Shown here piece after piece: positions 1 through 10,469 of a stretch of DNA of 64,000 bases. Below the pieces are notes generated by a model that saw only the letters and a list, made by a program, of their open reading frames with translations, ran no database searches and was not told where the DNA came from. This stretch comes from Hevea brasiliensis (Eukaryota > Streptophyta > Magnoliopsida > Malpighiales > Euphorbiaceae): the NCBI RefSeq assembly GCF_030052815.1, contig NC_079496.1, positions 42,123,593 through 42,187,592 of the forward strand, given 5' to 3'. Each line of letters begins with the position of its first letter. Positions within the stretch are counted from its first letter, which is position 1. The position numbers were made by a program, and so were the translations under genes.

Positions 1-504
1 CTCTTTAGGCGGTCACATTTCCGATCTCTCCTCACAAAAATTGAATTAATGCTGAGTCCTCATATTCATTAAGCCTCGCCGATCTCTCAAATCATTTACC
101 GATCTCTTAAACCCGTTGTCGAATTTCCGGACCTGTCAAGTATATTCCTGATCTCTGTTGATAAATAAAATGAACTGGCACTAGATCTTTTCCTACCAGT
201 TTTATTGCCGACCTCCTTTTCGGAAGATTAAGAGCTAAAGTTTGGGTTCGGTTTAACGAGGGTTCCGATCTTAAGTGTTCAAGTTAAATTTTCAATTTTA
301 ACCAAGTCCCGTTCAGCATTTCTCCCCCACCGATCTCATGCTTATTGTGCTTTCCGATCTTTTATACTTAGATTAATAATGGTATTTAGTTCATGTTTCG
401 CTATGCTCATACAATCAAATACTTAGGCAAATTCGAAGATTTTCCAATCACATCCATTCATTGAACAAAAGAGATATTCCATTTCATTTCATAATTTGTA
501 CAAG

Positions 505-2380
505 TTATTCGGCTGGGGGATCACCCCCAGCCTGATTTACATTCTGCTCACTCTCTCTCTCTTCCTCGCCCTCCTCCTCACTATCTTCACCATCGCCCCC
601 GGGAGCCAGGTCGTCCATCCAAGAAAAGTCCTCTTCAGGATAGCGCTTTTGAAGTTCGGCCAAGAGATCCTTATGAGCATTCACATAGGCTCCGGCTATT
701 CCCGACACCATCTCTTCATCCTTTTCCTTGAGCTCTTTTTCTTTCTCCGAAAGCTCCTTATCCTTCGCGTTAAGCTCCTCTACAAGTTGAGCGACCTGAG
801 CGGCTTCGTTGGCCTGAAGTGCCCGGATTTCTCTGAGAGCCCGTTCACTTTCAGCCAAGTCACGAGACCTTTCGGCCAGCTGGTCTTCATGGTACTTCGC
901 CCGTCCCTCGACTTGAGATATATAATCCCGAGCGGATGAGAGTTGGGATCGGAGGGAAGTCAATTCCTGATTTTTCTTCCCAACCTCCTTACCTGCAGCC
1001 GAATCTTTTCTCGAATCATGGTCCGGTTCACGACACTCCACGCTTAGGCTCATGGTTCGAGTCAAGATATCATCGAGACCATTCAGGATAGCTGTCCGAT
1101 CCTCTTGAAAGAAGATGGTAGATCCCGGGACTTTGGTAAAATCGGGGTTCTCCTAACGATCGGTTATTCTTCAAGCGATCGGTCAAGATTCGGCGCCACG
1201 AGAAGAGGTCCTCCTGAGAAGATTGAGAAGGCTCCCTTCCGTGCTTGGAATAAGCGAGATAGGCGGGCCGCTCTTCCGATCTAGGAGGAGATCTGACAGC
1301 CTCAATGGTCGGCGGACCCGAAGGTTGAGACGGGTCTCTTTGCATCTCCCCAGGTTCGTGACCGGGTGTTTGAAGACGTTCCGAACGCTTCATCTCCTTT
1401 ACTTTCCGGAAGATCTCTTTGTCCTTCTTCCGCTTCCTAGAACCCTCACCACCCGCCATACCTGCACAAAGAAAAGGTTAGTGAGATCGCTAAGGTCCCG
1501 AACTGAGATATAGAAAATACCAATGCCGAGGTCGAGAGCGGAAGTTCGCGATCTCGGCGGTGATCGATTGCATGGTCCAATGGTGCGATTCGGCGATCAC
1601 CGCATTTGGACAGAATATTTTAGAGTGGTGGCACGACTTTTCTGCTCCTTCAATATCTAGATTTCCTCTTGACTCAGGGTAAAGTGCTTCGGAAGCAGGG
1701 GCCCCTGGTACCACAAGCTACTAGGAAATTCCTCAAAGCAGATCGGAACTTTACTCCTCGAATGAAGAACCTGGTTCTTCCAATTCTTAAGGGATGAGGG
1801 CAGATCGGAAAAGAGTCCGAACGAGGCTTCGCTGAAAGAACCGGTGTTCGTCTTCCTTTCGTGAGTTAGTGCATGCAGCTCGGCGAACACCTTAGCCGTA
1901 GGTCCGATTCCCTTAGCTCGGCATAGACCTCGGAAAGCTACCAAGATCCGCCACGAGTTAGGATGGATTTGAACAATGGATATTCGGTGAAATTTTAAGA
2001 CCTCCTTATAGAAATCGGCTAGAGGAACCTCGGATCGGCCTTTAATCGTTCTTCGTACACCATGACCATGTCATCCTCTTCAAAAGAATGATCGACACGA
2101 AGATCGCCATGGCACTTGATCACTCATATGAATCGGGACAAATATTGTATTCTTGAACAAGCGATTGCAGATCGGATTCCCAAGAACCGATGGAAGCTCG
2201 TCATAGGAAGGGTCTCTCTCCTTGAAGGTGGTGCAAGCCTTGATGGTATGACCCGACCGACTGGAGCAGACCCTAGGGGTTTAGGTTGCACTGGGCCCGA
2301 TCGCCTCTTCTTCATCATACGATGACCATGAGAACCGAATGGAAGGAGGGCTCGCGCTCTCGACCTTCTGCACCGCTCAT
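505..2380 (-). pseudogene. Antisense LTR gene: Transposase_28-like protein with C-terminal coiled coil (left copy)
   Basis: Read on the minus strand, a start ATG (2378-2380) lies about 150 nt downstream of a TATA box. Several frames joined by small shifts then encode one recognisable protein. A block around 2150-1640 contains 'NSWRILVAFRGLCRAK' and 'KNWKN' followed by 'GPLLPKHFTLSQEE', which resembles the 'putative gypsy-type transposon' family (Transposase_28, Pfam PF04195). A basic segment follows at 1459-1070 (MAGGEGSRKRKKDKE...). The last 186 codons (1065-505) are a strong heptad-rich coiled coil ending in an acidic E/D-rich tail and a TAA. Known: extra ORFs of this kind, often antisense, occur in plant Tat elements; their function is unknown. 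At least four frame changes make this copy broken as read, though some may be sequence errors. A possible short intron (about 1462-1520, GT...AG on the minus strand) precedes MAGGEGS. Confidence 0.72.
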
Positions 2381-2532
2381 TTTCAAGAAAAACAAAGAAC
2401 TTAAACTAAAAAGAGGATTAAAGCCCTTAGGAGTCCGATCGGCGTCGGGAACCGAGAAAATGAGAGAACTTGAAGTTGTGAGCAGGGGATTGAAAATGGA
2501 ATGAGAGAGCAACCGGCTAACCCTCCCACCCC

Positions 2533-2540
2533 TATTTATA
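2533..2540 (-). promoter_or_regulatory. TATA box (TATAAATA) of antisense LTR gene, left copy
   Basis: The minus strand reads TATAAATAGGGG about 155 nt upstream of the ATG at 2380. A near-palindrome GCATTTAATGC (2550-2560) sits just upstream of it. The same pair recurs before the second antisense ORF. Confidence 0.6.
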
Positions 2541-2814
2541 CTAGTCCGAGCATTTAATGCTCGCGAGGTTCTAGGCGCATCGATTGGTGGGACTCGACAA
2601 TGTTCGACACTTTTCTCAAATATCCGAATGTTCGAGATCGGTTTATTAGAGGTCGGCATAATAAGTTAAAAATTTTTGAATAAAGGATCACTAAGTGTCA
2701 TTCACGTAAAGAATCAGATTGGATAATCACATTAGGGATCGGAAAATAATCAATGCAAAAATAATAAGATGATAACCGACAAAATAAAGTCTTTATTTTC
2801 AAAAGTTCGGATTA

Positions 2815-3035
2815 CATCATTTGGGCGATCTCTAGGGATCGGATTACACTAACATTGGATCACATCATTTCTGTGATCTCTAGAGATCGGATTGCATTGA
2901 AAATAAAATACATCATTTGGGCGATCTCTAGCGATCGGACTACAATAAAGGTCTAACTACAACATTTGGGCAATCTCTAGAGATCTGATTACATTTCAGG
3001 ATTACATCATTTGGGCGATCTCTAGAGACCGGTGG
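2815..3035. repeat. 'catttgggcgatctctag' short repeats in Tat LTR, left
   Basis: About five spaced, imperfect copies of a unit built on catcatttgggcgatctctag followed by gatcgg and an attaca-type spacer. The cluster separates the two antisense ORFs. The counterpart in the right LTR is at about 15000-15230. Confidence 0.7.
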
Positions 3036-3083
3036 AACATCCTATCTAAAAGGCCTATGTCAAAGCCTAGTCTTGTGGCTGAA

Positions 3084-3386
3084 TCAAAAGATGTGTTTGA
3101 CCAGTAGACCATTTGTTGGCATCGGATAGATATGCAGCTCAGATGGGGTGATTATGACTCCCATGAAGATGAGAGACATCGTCACCGATGTTACCACTCG
3201 AAACCGACCCGCTGTCGGAACACCCAATGCGATGAGAAGCCGAATGAACTCAGTAGAGCGACTCGAGATCGGTACAACCAAAGTCCGCAATACAGATCGG
3301 TCAAATCCAGTTCTCTCACCATCGTAAGTTAAGGTCATGCGATCACCGGGATCATAAATTTTCAGTCGGTAAGTAAAGAAGTTCAT
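3084..3386 (-). CDS. Hypothetical 100-aa antisense ORF in Tat LTR (left copy)
   Basis: The ORF starts at an ATG (3386) about 118 nt downstream of a minus-strand TATATATA. The predicted protein ([17 protein letters not shown]...) has no domain I recognise; a hydrophobic stretch near residues 75-90 is not convincing as a membrane segment. The same ORF is kept over its full length in the other LTR with almost no change, in an LTR that elsewhere carries many indels. That and the TATA spacing are the only coding evidence. It could equally be a chance ORF in a conserved regulatory region. Confidence 0.3.
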   Translation of the reverse strand: MNFFTYRLKIYDPGDRMTLTYDGERTGFDRSVLRTLVVPISSRSTEFIRLLIALGVPTAGRFRVVTSVTMSLIFMGVIITPSELHIYPMPTNGLLVKHIF

Positions 3387-3503
3387 CGGAAAAAGATCAA
3401 AGCCACAGTTATAGCCAGAACTTCCACCGGAGCAGCTAGAACAGGGAAAGTAAGAAAAGAAGAGAGGAAAGTCAGATGAAGAAAATGTCTCCGTCGACAG
3501 GGG

Positions 3504-3511
3504 TATATATA
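3504..3511 (-). promoter_or_regulatory. TATA box (TATATATA) before second antisense ORF, left
   Basis: TATATATA on the minus strand with GCATTTAATGC (3523-3533) just upstream, the same arrangement as at 2533-2560. This suggests a duplicated minus-strand promoter module. Confidence 0.45.
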
Positions 3512-4109
3512 GGGGGAAATGGGCATTTAATGCTGAGCGGAAAACGAAGCGGACGCTTCGAGAATCGAGATGTAATTAATGCTTGGACCGAACCTGCATC
3601 GATCAAGGGATAAAAGAGATCGGAGATAGGAGATCGGCATGAGAGATCGGAATAGGAGCTAGGGGAGGATCGGAAGACAAAAAGAATAAGACAAATTCCA
3701 ATAACCGTCGTCGAATCGTGAGCGAGGTAGTTAAAGCGTGGCGACGAGATCTCCACCGCACGCCTAAGAATCGCCCGCACTTAATCTTGAGTGCCGTGGT
3801 ATGTCATGATACCTGTACATCCCAATCTCCACCGTTGATCTCACTTGTAAGGATGAATCCGGAACCCTTGGATCAAAAGAGAAGACGACAATACCAGCGT
3901 TTTTCACTCTTAGCCCTCAGATCGTTCCGGACAAGAGGATTCAAGACCGTCAGATTAAAAGAGGAAAAGGACAAATATTCCGAGAAGCGATCTCAGCCAT
4001 TCGTTTTGATTCTCTTTAATTCCTGAACATCCGATCATGTACTTCAAAATCTTGACCCTCCATCTTCCTCAAAATAAATCCTGACCCTTCATGGGGAGCA
4101 CCCGATTCC

Positions 4110-4117
4110 TATAAATA
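4110..4117 (+). promoter_or_regulatory. Plus-strand LTR TATA box, left
   Basis: TATAAATACC in an otherwise ordinary stretch, identical in both LTRs. This is the likely core promoter for the element's genomic RNA, which would start about 30 nt downstream (about 4145) and give a long R/U5 of up to 1.9 kb. It lies head-to-head with the antisense promoters 0.6 and 1.6 kb upstream. Confidence 0.6.
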
Positions 4118-5169
4118 CCTGCATGAAAAACTGTTCAAGGACGGACGAAAAAATAGACAAGAGGTTGTTATTATAGTAGAGGAACTCTGAAAGTTCATTT
4201 AGTTTGTTACTCTGCTATTTAGAAGAATCGATCAAAAAGACTTTTGAAACTAGTTTTCTGAAGTGTTTTCTTGAAAAGATTCTGAATACTGGAACTCTAC
4301 ATTTCCAGCTTGTTCATTATCTGGTCATACTCTCACTTTCTGCCTTTTATTATCTCTGCTTTCGCTGTCCAAGCTCAATATCATTCGTTTCTTTTGATCT
4401 GATTGCATTTTAACTAAGTACTCTCCAGTTCACGAAGAACACCGCTCTCAGGCTAATCGGTCCACTGTCTTATCCCTGTTTGCCACCCCATAACTATTTT
4501 AGCAGATCCGGTTCCTCACAGGTAAGAGTCCATATTGCTGTTTACGTTATTTTCCACACTTTCTTTGTTCTTTATACATCCGTAACTTTCTTCAAGGTTA
4601 TTTTGTACAAGAGAACCCAAGAGAAATGTTATTGTAAGAGTTCATGCTACTGCTTTATTAAGTATCTACATTTATTTTCCGCATTTTCCTTGTTCTTCTT
4701 ACGTCTACAATTTTCTTCAAGATCACTTCTGCATAAGCAATCCCCAAAGAAAGTCACTCTCAAATCATCTTTTAGTGATCAGTTCATTTTATTGATCTCC
4801 GTCATTTCGAAAGCAAGTTTTCTAACTCCTAGTAATATGTAAATGGTTGGGTAAACGAGGTAATCGCAACTTAGGGTCTCTTTTAAAAGAGAGAACGTGA
4901 ACAACACGTCGGAAGATAGCCAAACTATTAGGCCGACGTGACAATTCGACAAAGATGTCATAAAGTGGAATAAGACCAAAGTAAACGAAACAGAGTAGAT
5001 CGGTCATTAATAGATATTGGTAAAATGAACGCAGGGAAGGTCGGTAAATCAAGTCTAGTTTTCCCTATCTAGTCAAAAGGTATCGAGAAGCCTTATCCTC
5101 AAAGATCTTAGAACGCCGTAATCCTTAGCTTTAGGTTCTTATGTCATGTAGTTGAAATTAAAAATCTGG

Positions 5170-5646
5170 AGATCGGAGAAATCCCTTCCGTGCTCTGTTG
5201 TCTGAAAGAGATCGGAAGAGAGTTCTTGTCGATCTCAATCCAAAATTTTAATAAACGTAAAAAGAGATCGGAGGAGATTTCTTATCCGGTCTCCCATCAA
5301 AATTTTAATAAACATAAAATAGGGATCTGAGGAGAGTTCTTATACGGTCTAATCTCAAAACATTAATACATAACTCAAAAGGAGATCTGAGGAGGGTTCT
5401 TATCCGGTCTCCCCTCAAAATTTTAATAAATAACTTAAAAGAGATCGGAGGAGGGTTCTTATCCGGTCTCCCCCCAAAATTTTAATAAATAACTCTAAAG
5501 GAGATCGGAGGAGGGTTCTTATCCGGTCTCCCCCCAAAATTTTAATAAATAACTCTAAAGGAGATCGGAGGAGGGTTCTTATCCGGTCTCCCCTCAAAAT
5601 TTTAATAAACAACTTAAAAGAGATCGGAGGAGGGTTCTTATCCGAT
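5170..5646 (+). repeat. 60-bp tandem array in Tat LTR, left (about 8 units)
   Basis: Units of about 60 bp built on gagatcggaggagggttctt, atccggtctcccctcaaaa and ttttaataaataactc. Nearly every unit contains AATAAA. The central units are almost identical and the outer units diverged, a pattern expected from unequal exchange or slippage. It lies about 1 kb downstream of the plus-strand TATA box. Confidence 0.9.
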
Positions 5647-6015
5647 TCTCACACCCGTTCACTAAGGTTGTCTCATTTACTTATGTATCTGGGTGATCCA
5701 AATTTAGTGAAAAATCAAATATTCCTTCTACCAAAAGGATTAACATTGCCGTCTAAGCCTCCCTAACTAATTTATAAAGGACGCAGAATTAAATCTACTT
5801 ACCCTTATTAAGGGACGAGGTGGGGTGCCTAACACCTTCCCCACCCGTTTACGGACCCCGGACTTAGAATCACTGTTTTGAAGTGGTTTCATTTTTAATT
5901 TAACTTCTCAAATGGTTTTCTTTAGTTTCCCTCAAAACTAAGGTGGCGACTCCTCACTCTTTCCCACTTCGGTGAGCGATCGTCCAGGCGACCGCAAAAT
6001 CCCATTGCGACAGCT

Positions 6016-6033
6016 TGGCGACTCCACTGGGGA
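6016..6033 (+). other. Primer-binding site, tRNA-Arg type
   Basis: TGGCGACTCCACTGGGGA begins three bases after the 5' LTR. It is complementary to a tRNA 3' end of the form ...AGTGGAGTCGCCA, which matches the tRNA-Arg primer type reported for plant Tat/Ogre elements. Confidence 0.85.
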
Positions 6034-7331
6034 TGTGTCTCAAGTCTAGTGGTCCAAAAGTAGATTTAATTTTGTCCGATCAAATTTTGCCCGATCAAAT
6101 TATAGTTAGATAGGCTCATTCGGCGATGTTGTATGCGTTAATTATTATTGCTACTAACTATTTTGTTTGTTTTACTGCCCTATCCTCACAAAGGTGCTCT
6201 TCGTTTCAAAAAAGGGGAAAAATGAAAAAATAAAATCCCCCGAATTGGGAAGAGGTAAAGGTGTCCCTTCACACACTGAACACTTACACAATGTCCTCAC
6301 ACACTATGGTCCTAACCCGGACTTTCTTACCCTTTTAGGAAAGTAGGAGGGGGTCATATAGCGGTACCCGTGGGTTTTACCCCGTTAGTATCCGTGAAGG
6401 CTTCTGCTCAAATTGAAACTCGTTCTATTTACCGTGATATCCGTGGAATTTTCCCGAAAATATCATGGGGATAGAATGGGGCTCTACTGTTTACAGTAGG
6501 GGCAATTTGGGAACCTGTGGCTATTAGAAAATTAGATCCTGAGCTTAACTATCACGATAGCTGAAAGCCGTAGTAAGCTACCTTATAAGATAGAACTATC
6601 CCAAATAGGTAGCGCTTATCCGGTATCAGGAGTCTCCCTATTATAGGACAAAAAGGGACATGTTTACTCTTACCTTGTTCATTTTATAAGGGTAATCTTG
6701 AATACTACTGAAACACCTACACATTTTCCTACTTTGATAAATGTGTATGTGTCACCTTGTCAACAGTATGATTCAAAATTACCCCAATTTATCTTGCTAA
6801 CGAATTTTTCCCACAGGCATCACCAAAATAAGGTCTGTAAAAGGATAAGCATCATTTTTAACATGGCATCCTCGAGTCAGTCGGCAGAGGAAGTTTTTTA
6901 GACCAGAACAGAATGCTAAACCATTGTTGAACCTATGAGGCGGTTCGGGCCATGGTTTAGCAAAATTGTGAATGAATAGTATGACTCCCGTAGGAACCCC
7001 CTCGCTAGGGTTATGCAAAAAAATTGAATGCGCCATATGGACAAGTACCATAAATGCGCATTCAATCCAGTCATTCACTGTCGGACTATCGAACGATGCC
7101 ATGATAAAAGTGATGCAATTATCCCTCTGCAGATTTCGTCTTGGCTCTCAGATGCCATCGTATCCTTTGTCCACACCAGGACCCTTTTAATTTTTAATTC
7201 AAAATTCATTGAAAATTTTCCTTTTTACCCCCCACAGAAAATCAAACATTACTTCAAACAACGCAAGTCTGACCAAGCACACGGTTCAACCCCAGCGAGT
7301 GTACTTAACAAGATCTCGAACAAGAAAACTA
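6034..7331 (+). other. Tat element leader (non-coding)
   Basis: A 1.3-kb untranslated leader between PBS and gag. It contains no ORF with recognisable similarity. Short reading frames here, including one at 6698-6901, have no family features. Confidence 0.6.
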
Positions 7332-8370
7332 ATGGAAGACCAGGAACAAGTACAGAACCTACAGGGGCAAGTGTCAGAACTAAAAGACCAGGTTTCAGAA
7401 CTTATGAAGATGATGAGGGAGATGTCCCAAAATAGGCCCACTTCTGACCTTAACCTACCATTACCTCCCCCACCTCCTACAACGGTTGATTCTCACTACG
7501 CTTCAACCTCCTTCACTTTCCAGCCATCAATCCGGACCGGCCATCAAGTAATCCGGTGACCATAAATAATGACCTACCTTTTTCCTATTACCCGGCTATC
7601 TCAAATGCCGAGCCTCACCCTTCAATCCCGATCCCTCAAGCTTACTCCACCCCTCATTTCCCAGTTGGGGGAGCACCTCACACAACAGGAGGAGAAAGTA
7701 AGATGAGAGAAAATGAGAAGCTGTCCGCTCTGGAAGAGAGATTGAGAGCTATAGAGGGCCTGAATATGTATGGCTCAGTTGACGTGGCATCACTAAGATT
7801 GGTTCCCGATGTGGTGGTGCCGCCCAAATTCAAGGTCCCCGATTTTGACAAGTATACTGGGAATTCGGACCCTCGAATTCATTTGGCCACCTATATTGCC
7901 AAGATGTCCTCTATGACAGATGATGACAGACTGTTAATCCACTTCTTTCACAAGAGCCTCTCTGGAGCAGCTCTGAGGTGGTGTGTTCAATTAGACAGGA
8001 GCAGCATCAAGGCTCCTGGAAGGATTTAGCCGAGGCCTTTTTAAAGCAGTACAAATTTAACTGCGATGTGGCCCCCACAAGAAGGGACCTCCAGAACCTG
8101 GTACAGAGAGACAGGGAAGGCTTCAAAGAATATGCCCAAAGATGGAGAGAGAAAGCAGCGGAAATATACCCTCCAGTTATTGACAATGAGCTTTGCTCTC
8201 TCTTCATTGAGACCTTGAAAGCTCCTTATTTCTATTTGATGATCGGGAACACCTCCAACAACTTTGCTAACATTATACAGACTGGGGAGAGAATTGAGGC
8301 AAATTTGAGACTAGGGGAGGTTACAGGAAGTGGTAAGAGAAAATTCAGTGAAAAGTACGATAAATTCTGA
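7332..8370 (+). pseudogene. gag: Tat-type gag, frameshifted
   Basis: The ATG at 7332 opens a heptad-rich coiled coil (MEDQEQVQNLQGQVSELKD). A frame change near 7540 leads to a proline-rich linker and a second helix (ALEERLRAIEG). The conserved retrotransposon-gag core follows: VPPKFKVPDFDKYTG, DPRIHL, then GAALRW near 7970. A second frame change near 8015 continues the core (AEAFLKQYKFN, APTRRDLQNL, RWREKAAE) to a TGA at 8370. Gag would form the cytoplasmic virus-like particle. Two frameshifts break this copy. The domain order is normal for Tat gag up to this stop, and the zinc-knuckle-like part follows in a separate fragment. Confidence 0.88.
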
Positions 8371-8573
8371 GAAGAAAATGGAAGGGGAGGTGCACAATGT
8401 GATGTAACAAGCCTATCAACCATGCCCCCCCACAAAACACCTACCGTTCTCGATTTTCTTCCCAAAACCTAATGGTAGCCAATTTTCCACCAAAATTTCT
8501 TCTTATCCCAACCACAATAGGTCCCATAACCAATTGCTTACACTTCACGTCACGACTCAAACAAATTAGTTCA

Positions 8574-9022
8574 TCTAAATCACCCACTTCCCAATCCCGA
8601 CCCACCACCGCCTATGCCCTTGCGAGATTTATTGTTACCTTTTGAGCATAAACCAGATAGTCCCCATACCACTCGACCTTTTACAATCCCTATATCCAAT
8701 GAGGTGTGATCCAAATGCTCATTGTGAATACTATCGGGGGGGGGGGGCAATTGGTCACTCAACATACAATTGTGGAGCTTTCAAAGGTAAGGTACAGTCC
8801 CTTATCAGAAATGGGTGGTTGGAGATGGAAAGTGAAAGTGCAATTCCTAATGTTGAAATTAATCCATTGCCTAACCACGAAACTGGTAAAAGAGGCAATG
8901 TGCACATAATAGAATGCATAGGAGATGCGTTGGAACCAGAAATGCTGATTGTGCCAATAAAAAGAAATCAAGAGCTTGATACTTGGGGGGCAAAGGATAT
9001 CCTTATACTTTTCTCTGAGTAA
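8574..9022 (+). pseudogene. Tat gag C-terminal fragment with zinc-knuckle-like motif
   Basis: A segment in changing frames reads MPLRDLLLPFEHKP, then DPNAHCEYYRGGGAIGHST with YNC, then KVQSLIRNGWL. This is the Cys/His motif and following helix found at the C-terminus of Tat-lineage Gag. A run of 12 G (8736-8747) lies inside the motif and adds or hides residues. Downstream residues to the stop at 9022 are weakly protease-proximal and not assignable. Little coding sequence is recognisable between here and 9340. Confidence 0.7.
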
Positions 9023-9339
9023 TGAATATTTGGTTACCTACACTTGACCACTTTGTCCATGGTGTTAAGTGGATTGTGAATGGACCTTCTCTCATGATTA
9101 AGTATTAGTAAGTTAATCGCGCATTTTTCCAACCAATATATAATGATTCAATCAACTATGATATTCATGAAGTTAACTTTGAAGGACCAATAATTGCCCT
9201 GAATACTAGTGATTCTGATGAAGGGAAACTATGCCACGCAAGCTAACGAACACGATGGCTAAGAAAAACTGTATCGAGTATGTTTGAAAATGTCACAAGT
9301 CTTTGTACATATGTTGGTCGGAAAACGCCCCATGATCGA

Positions 9340-9650
9340 TTGCAATGCGGGCATCGATGTCATCGGAAGCCTCCGGTGATTCATCTTAATTCATCACCTT
9401 ATCGCCCCAAATGAACAACGCCATGGAAATCAGAAACAAGAATCTCAAATGAATGATCGAAAAGATGATTGATTAAAGCAACTCCATATTCGTTAGTATA
9501 TGGCATGGAAGCAGTTTTGCCAATAAAGATGGAAATTCCTTCTCTGTGAATCTTAATGGAGAACAGAGCTAGATGAAATCGAATAGGTCAAAACAAGATT
9601 CGAAATCTACCATGGACGGTTATACCAAAGAAGACAGGCCGTGGTGCTTG
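9340..9650 (+). pseudogene. Integrase relics (Tat pol remnant)
   Basis: Two short matches to Tat integrase remain: GIDVIG at 9349-9366 (start of the catalytic core) and TPYSLVYGMEAVLPIKMEIP at about 9481-9540 (end of the core and C-terminal domain). They lie about 115 bp apart, whereas a full core needs several hundred, and stops and frame changes separate them. Protease, RT and RNase H are absent upstream. These relics show that the element derives from an autonomous ancestor by large internal deletions. Confidence 0.75.
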
Positions 9651-10430
9651 AATAAGAATGAACAATCTCTGAGCTCCAACCAAGAGATCTTATATCGAAG
9701 GAAAATACTACAAAATGTGGGACTTGAAAAAAAAAAAAAAAAAAAAAAAAGGTTAAAATTTTTAAGGGCGCTCCTAGTAAAATGAGGGAAAGAGGGTGAA
9801 AACCCGAGAGGGCGCCTTCTGCAAAATGAGTGAAGGATGAAAACTCGAGAGAGCATCCTGAAAAAGTGAGTTATCGGGATTGAAAACCTCAAAGGATGCG
9901 CCTAGCAACATGAAGCCTTATTGAGAATGTAAAACGGAGTCAAAAGGTAGCAAGGGACCATGGCACAAGGATTCTTCTCAGACTATTAGTATTTGGGGCA
10001 ATAAAGGGTCTAGAAAAGTTAATAAAGGAATTCGTGAGATTTCTCTTTCTTCCAAATTCATATCCTTATTCTTTGTTATTAAAAACCATATTTTTCTCAT
10101 ATTCCATCAGCCCATTTACCTTGGAACATGCGCTGTTAACTTGTTAATGCTTTATTATGAGTTAAGAATTTAAACACAGGTAACTTTATATACATTGCAT
10201 TGAATGACTAAGCAGTGAACACACAACCTATTGATATGGGAGTTGGGACTTGAACAAAAAAGAAGAAGAAGAAGAAGAAGAAGAAGAAGAAGAAGAAGAA
10301 GAAAATGTAGGAATGAAAACCCGAAAGGGCGCTCCTAGTAAAATGTGTGAAAGAGGGTGAAAACCCGAGAGGGCGCTACGCAAAAATGAGTGAAGGATGA
10401 AACCCAAAGGGCATCACAAAAGTGAGTTAT

Positions 10431-10469
<39 letters not shown>

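Larger units (their letters stand above)
1..6012 (+). repeat. 5' LTR of Tat-like element (truncated by window start)
   Basis: Aligns with 12208-18192. The offset shows that about 75 bp of the LTR start lies before base 1. It ends TGCGACA at 6012, just before the primer-binding site. From left to right it holds an antisense protein gene (505-2380), a cluster of 'catttgggcgatctctag' repeats (about 2815-3035), a second antisense ORF (3084-3386), a plus-strand TATA box (4110) and a 60-bp tandem array (about 5170-5646). Divergence from the other LTR is patchy, with long identical stretches separated by clusters of small indels. Confidence 0.92.

Noticed and set aside
496..939. 147-codon plus-strand ORF at the start of the Tat LTR
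   Set aside because: It is the shadow of the antisense coiled-coil frame on the other strand, which has the more protein-like composition and a recognisable heptad pattern.
5205..5225. Resemblance to a sequencing adapter (agatcggaagag)
   Set aside because: It is one diverged unit of the local agatcggaggag tandem repeat and recurs at the same place in the other LTR, so it is genomic.
6016..6033. Part of a tRNA gene
   Set aside because: Only the 18 bases complementary to a tRNA 3' end are present, at the position of a primer-binding site; no cloverleaf can be formed.
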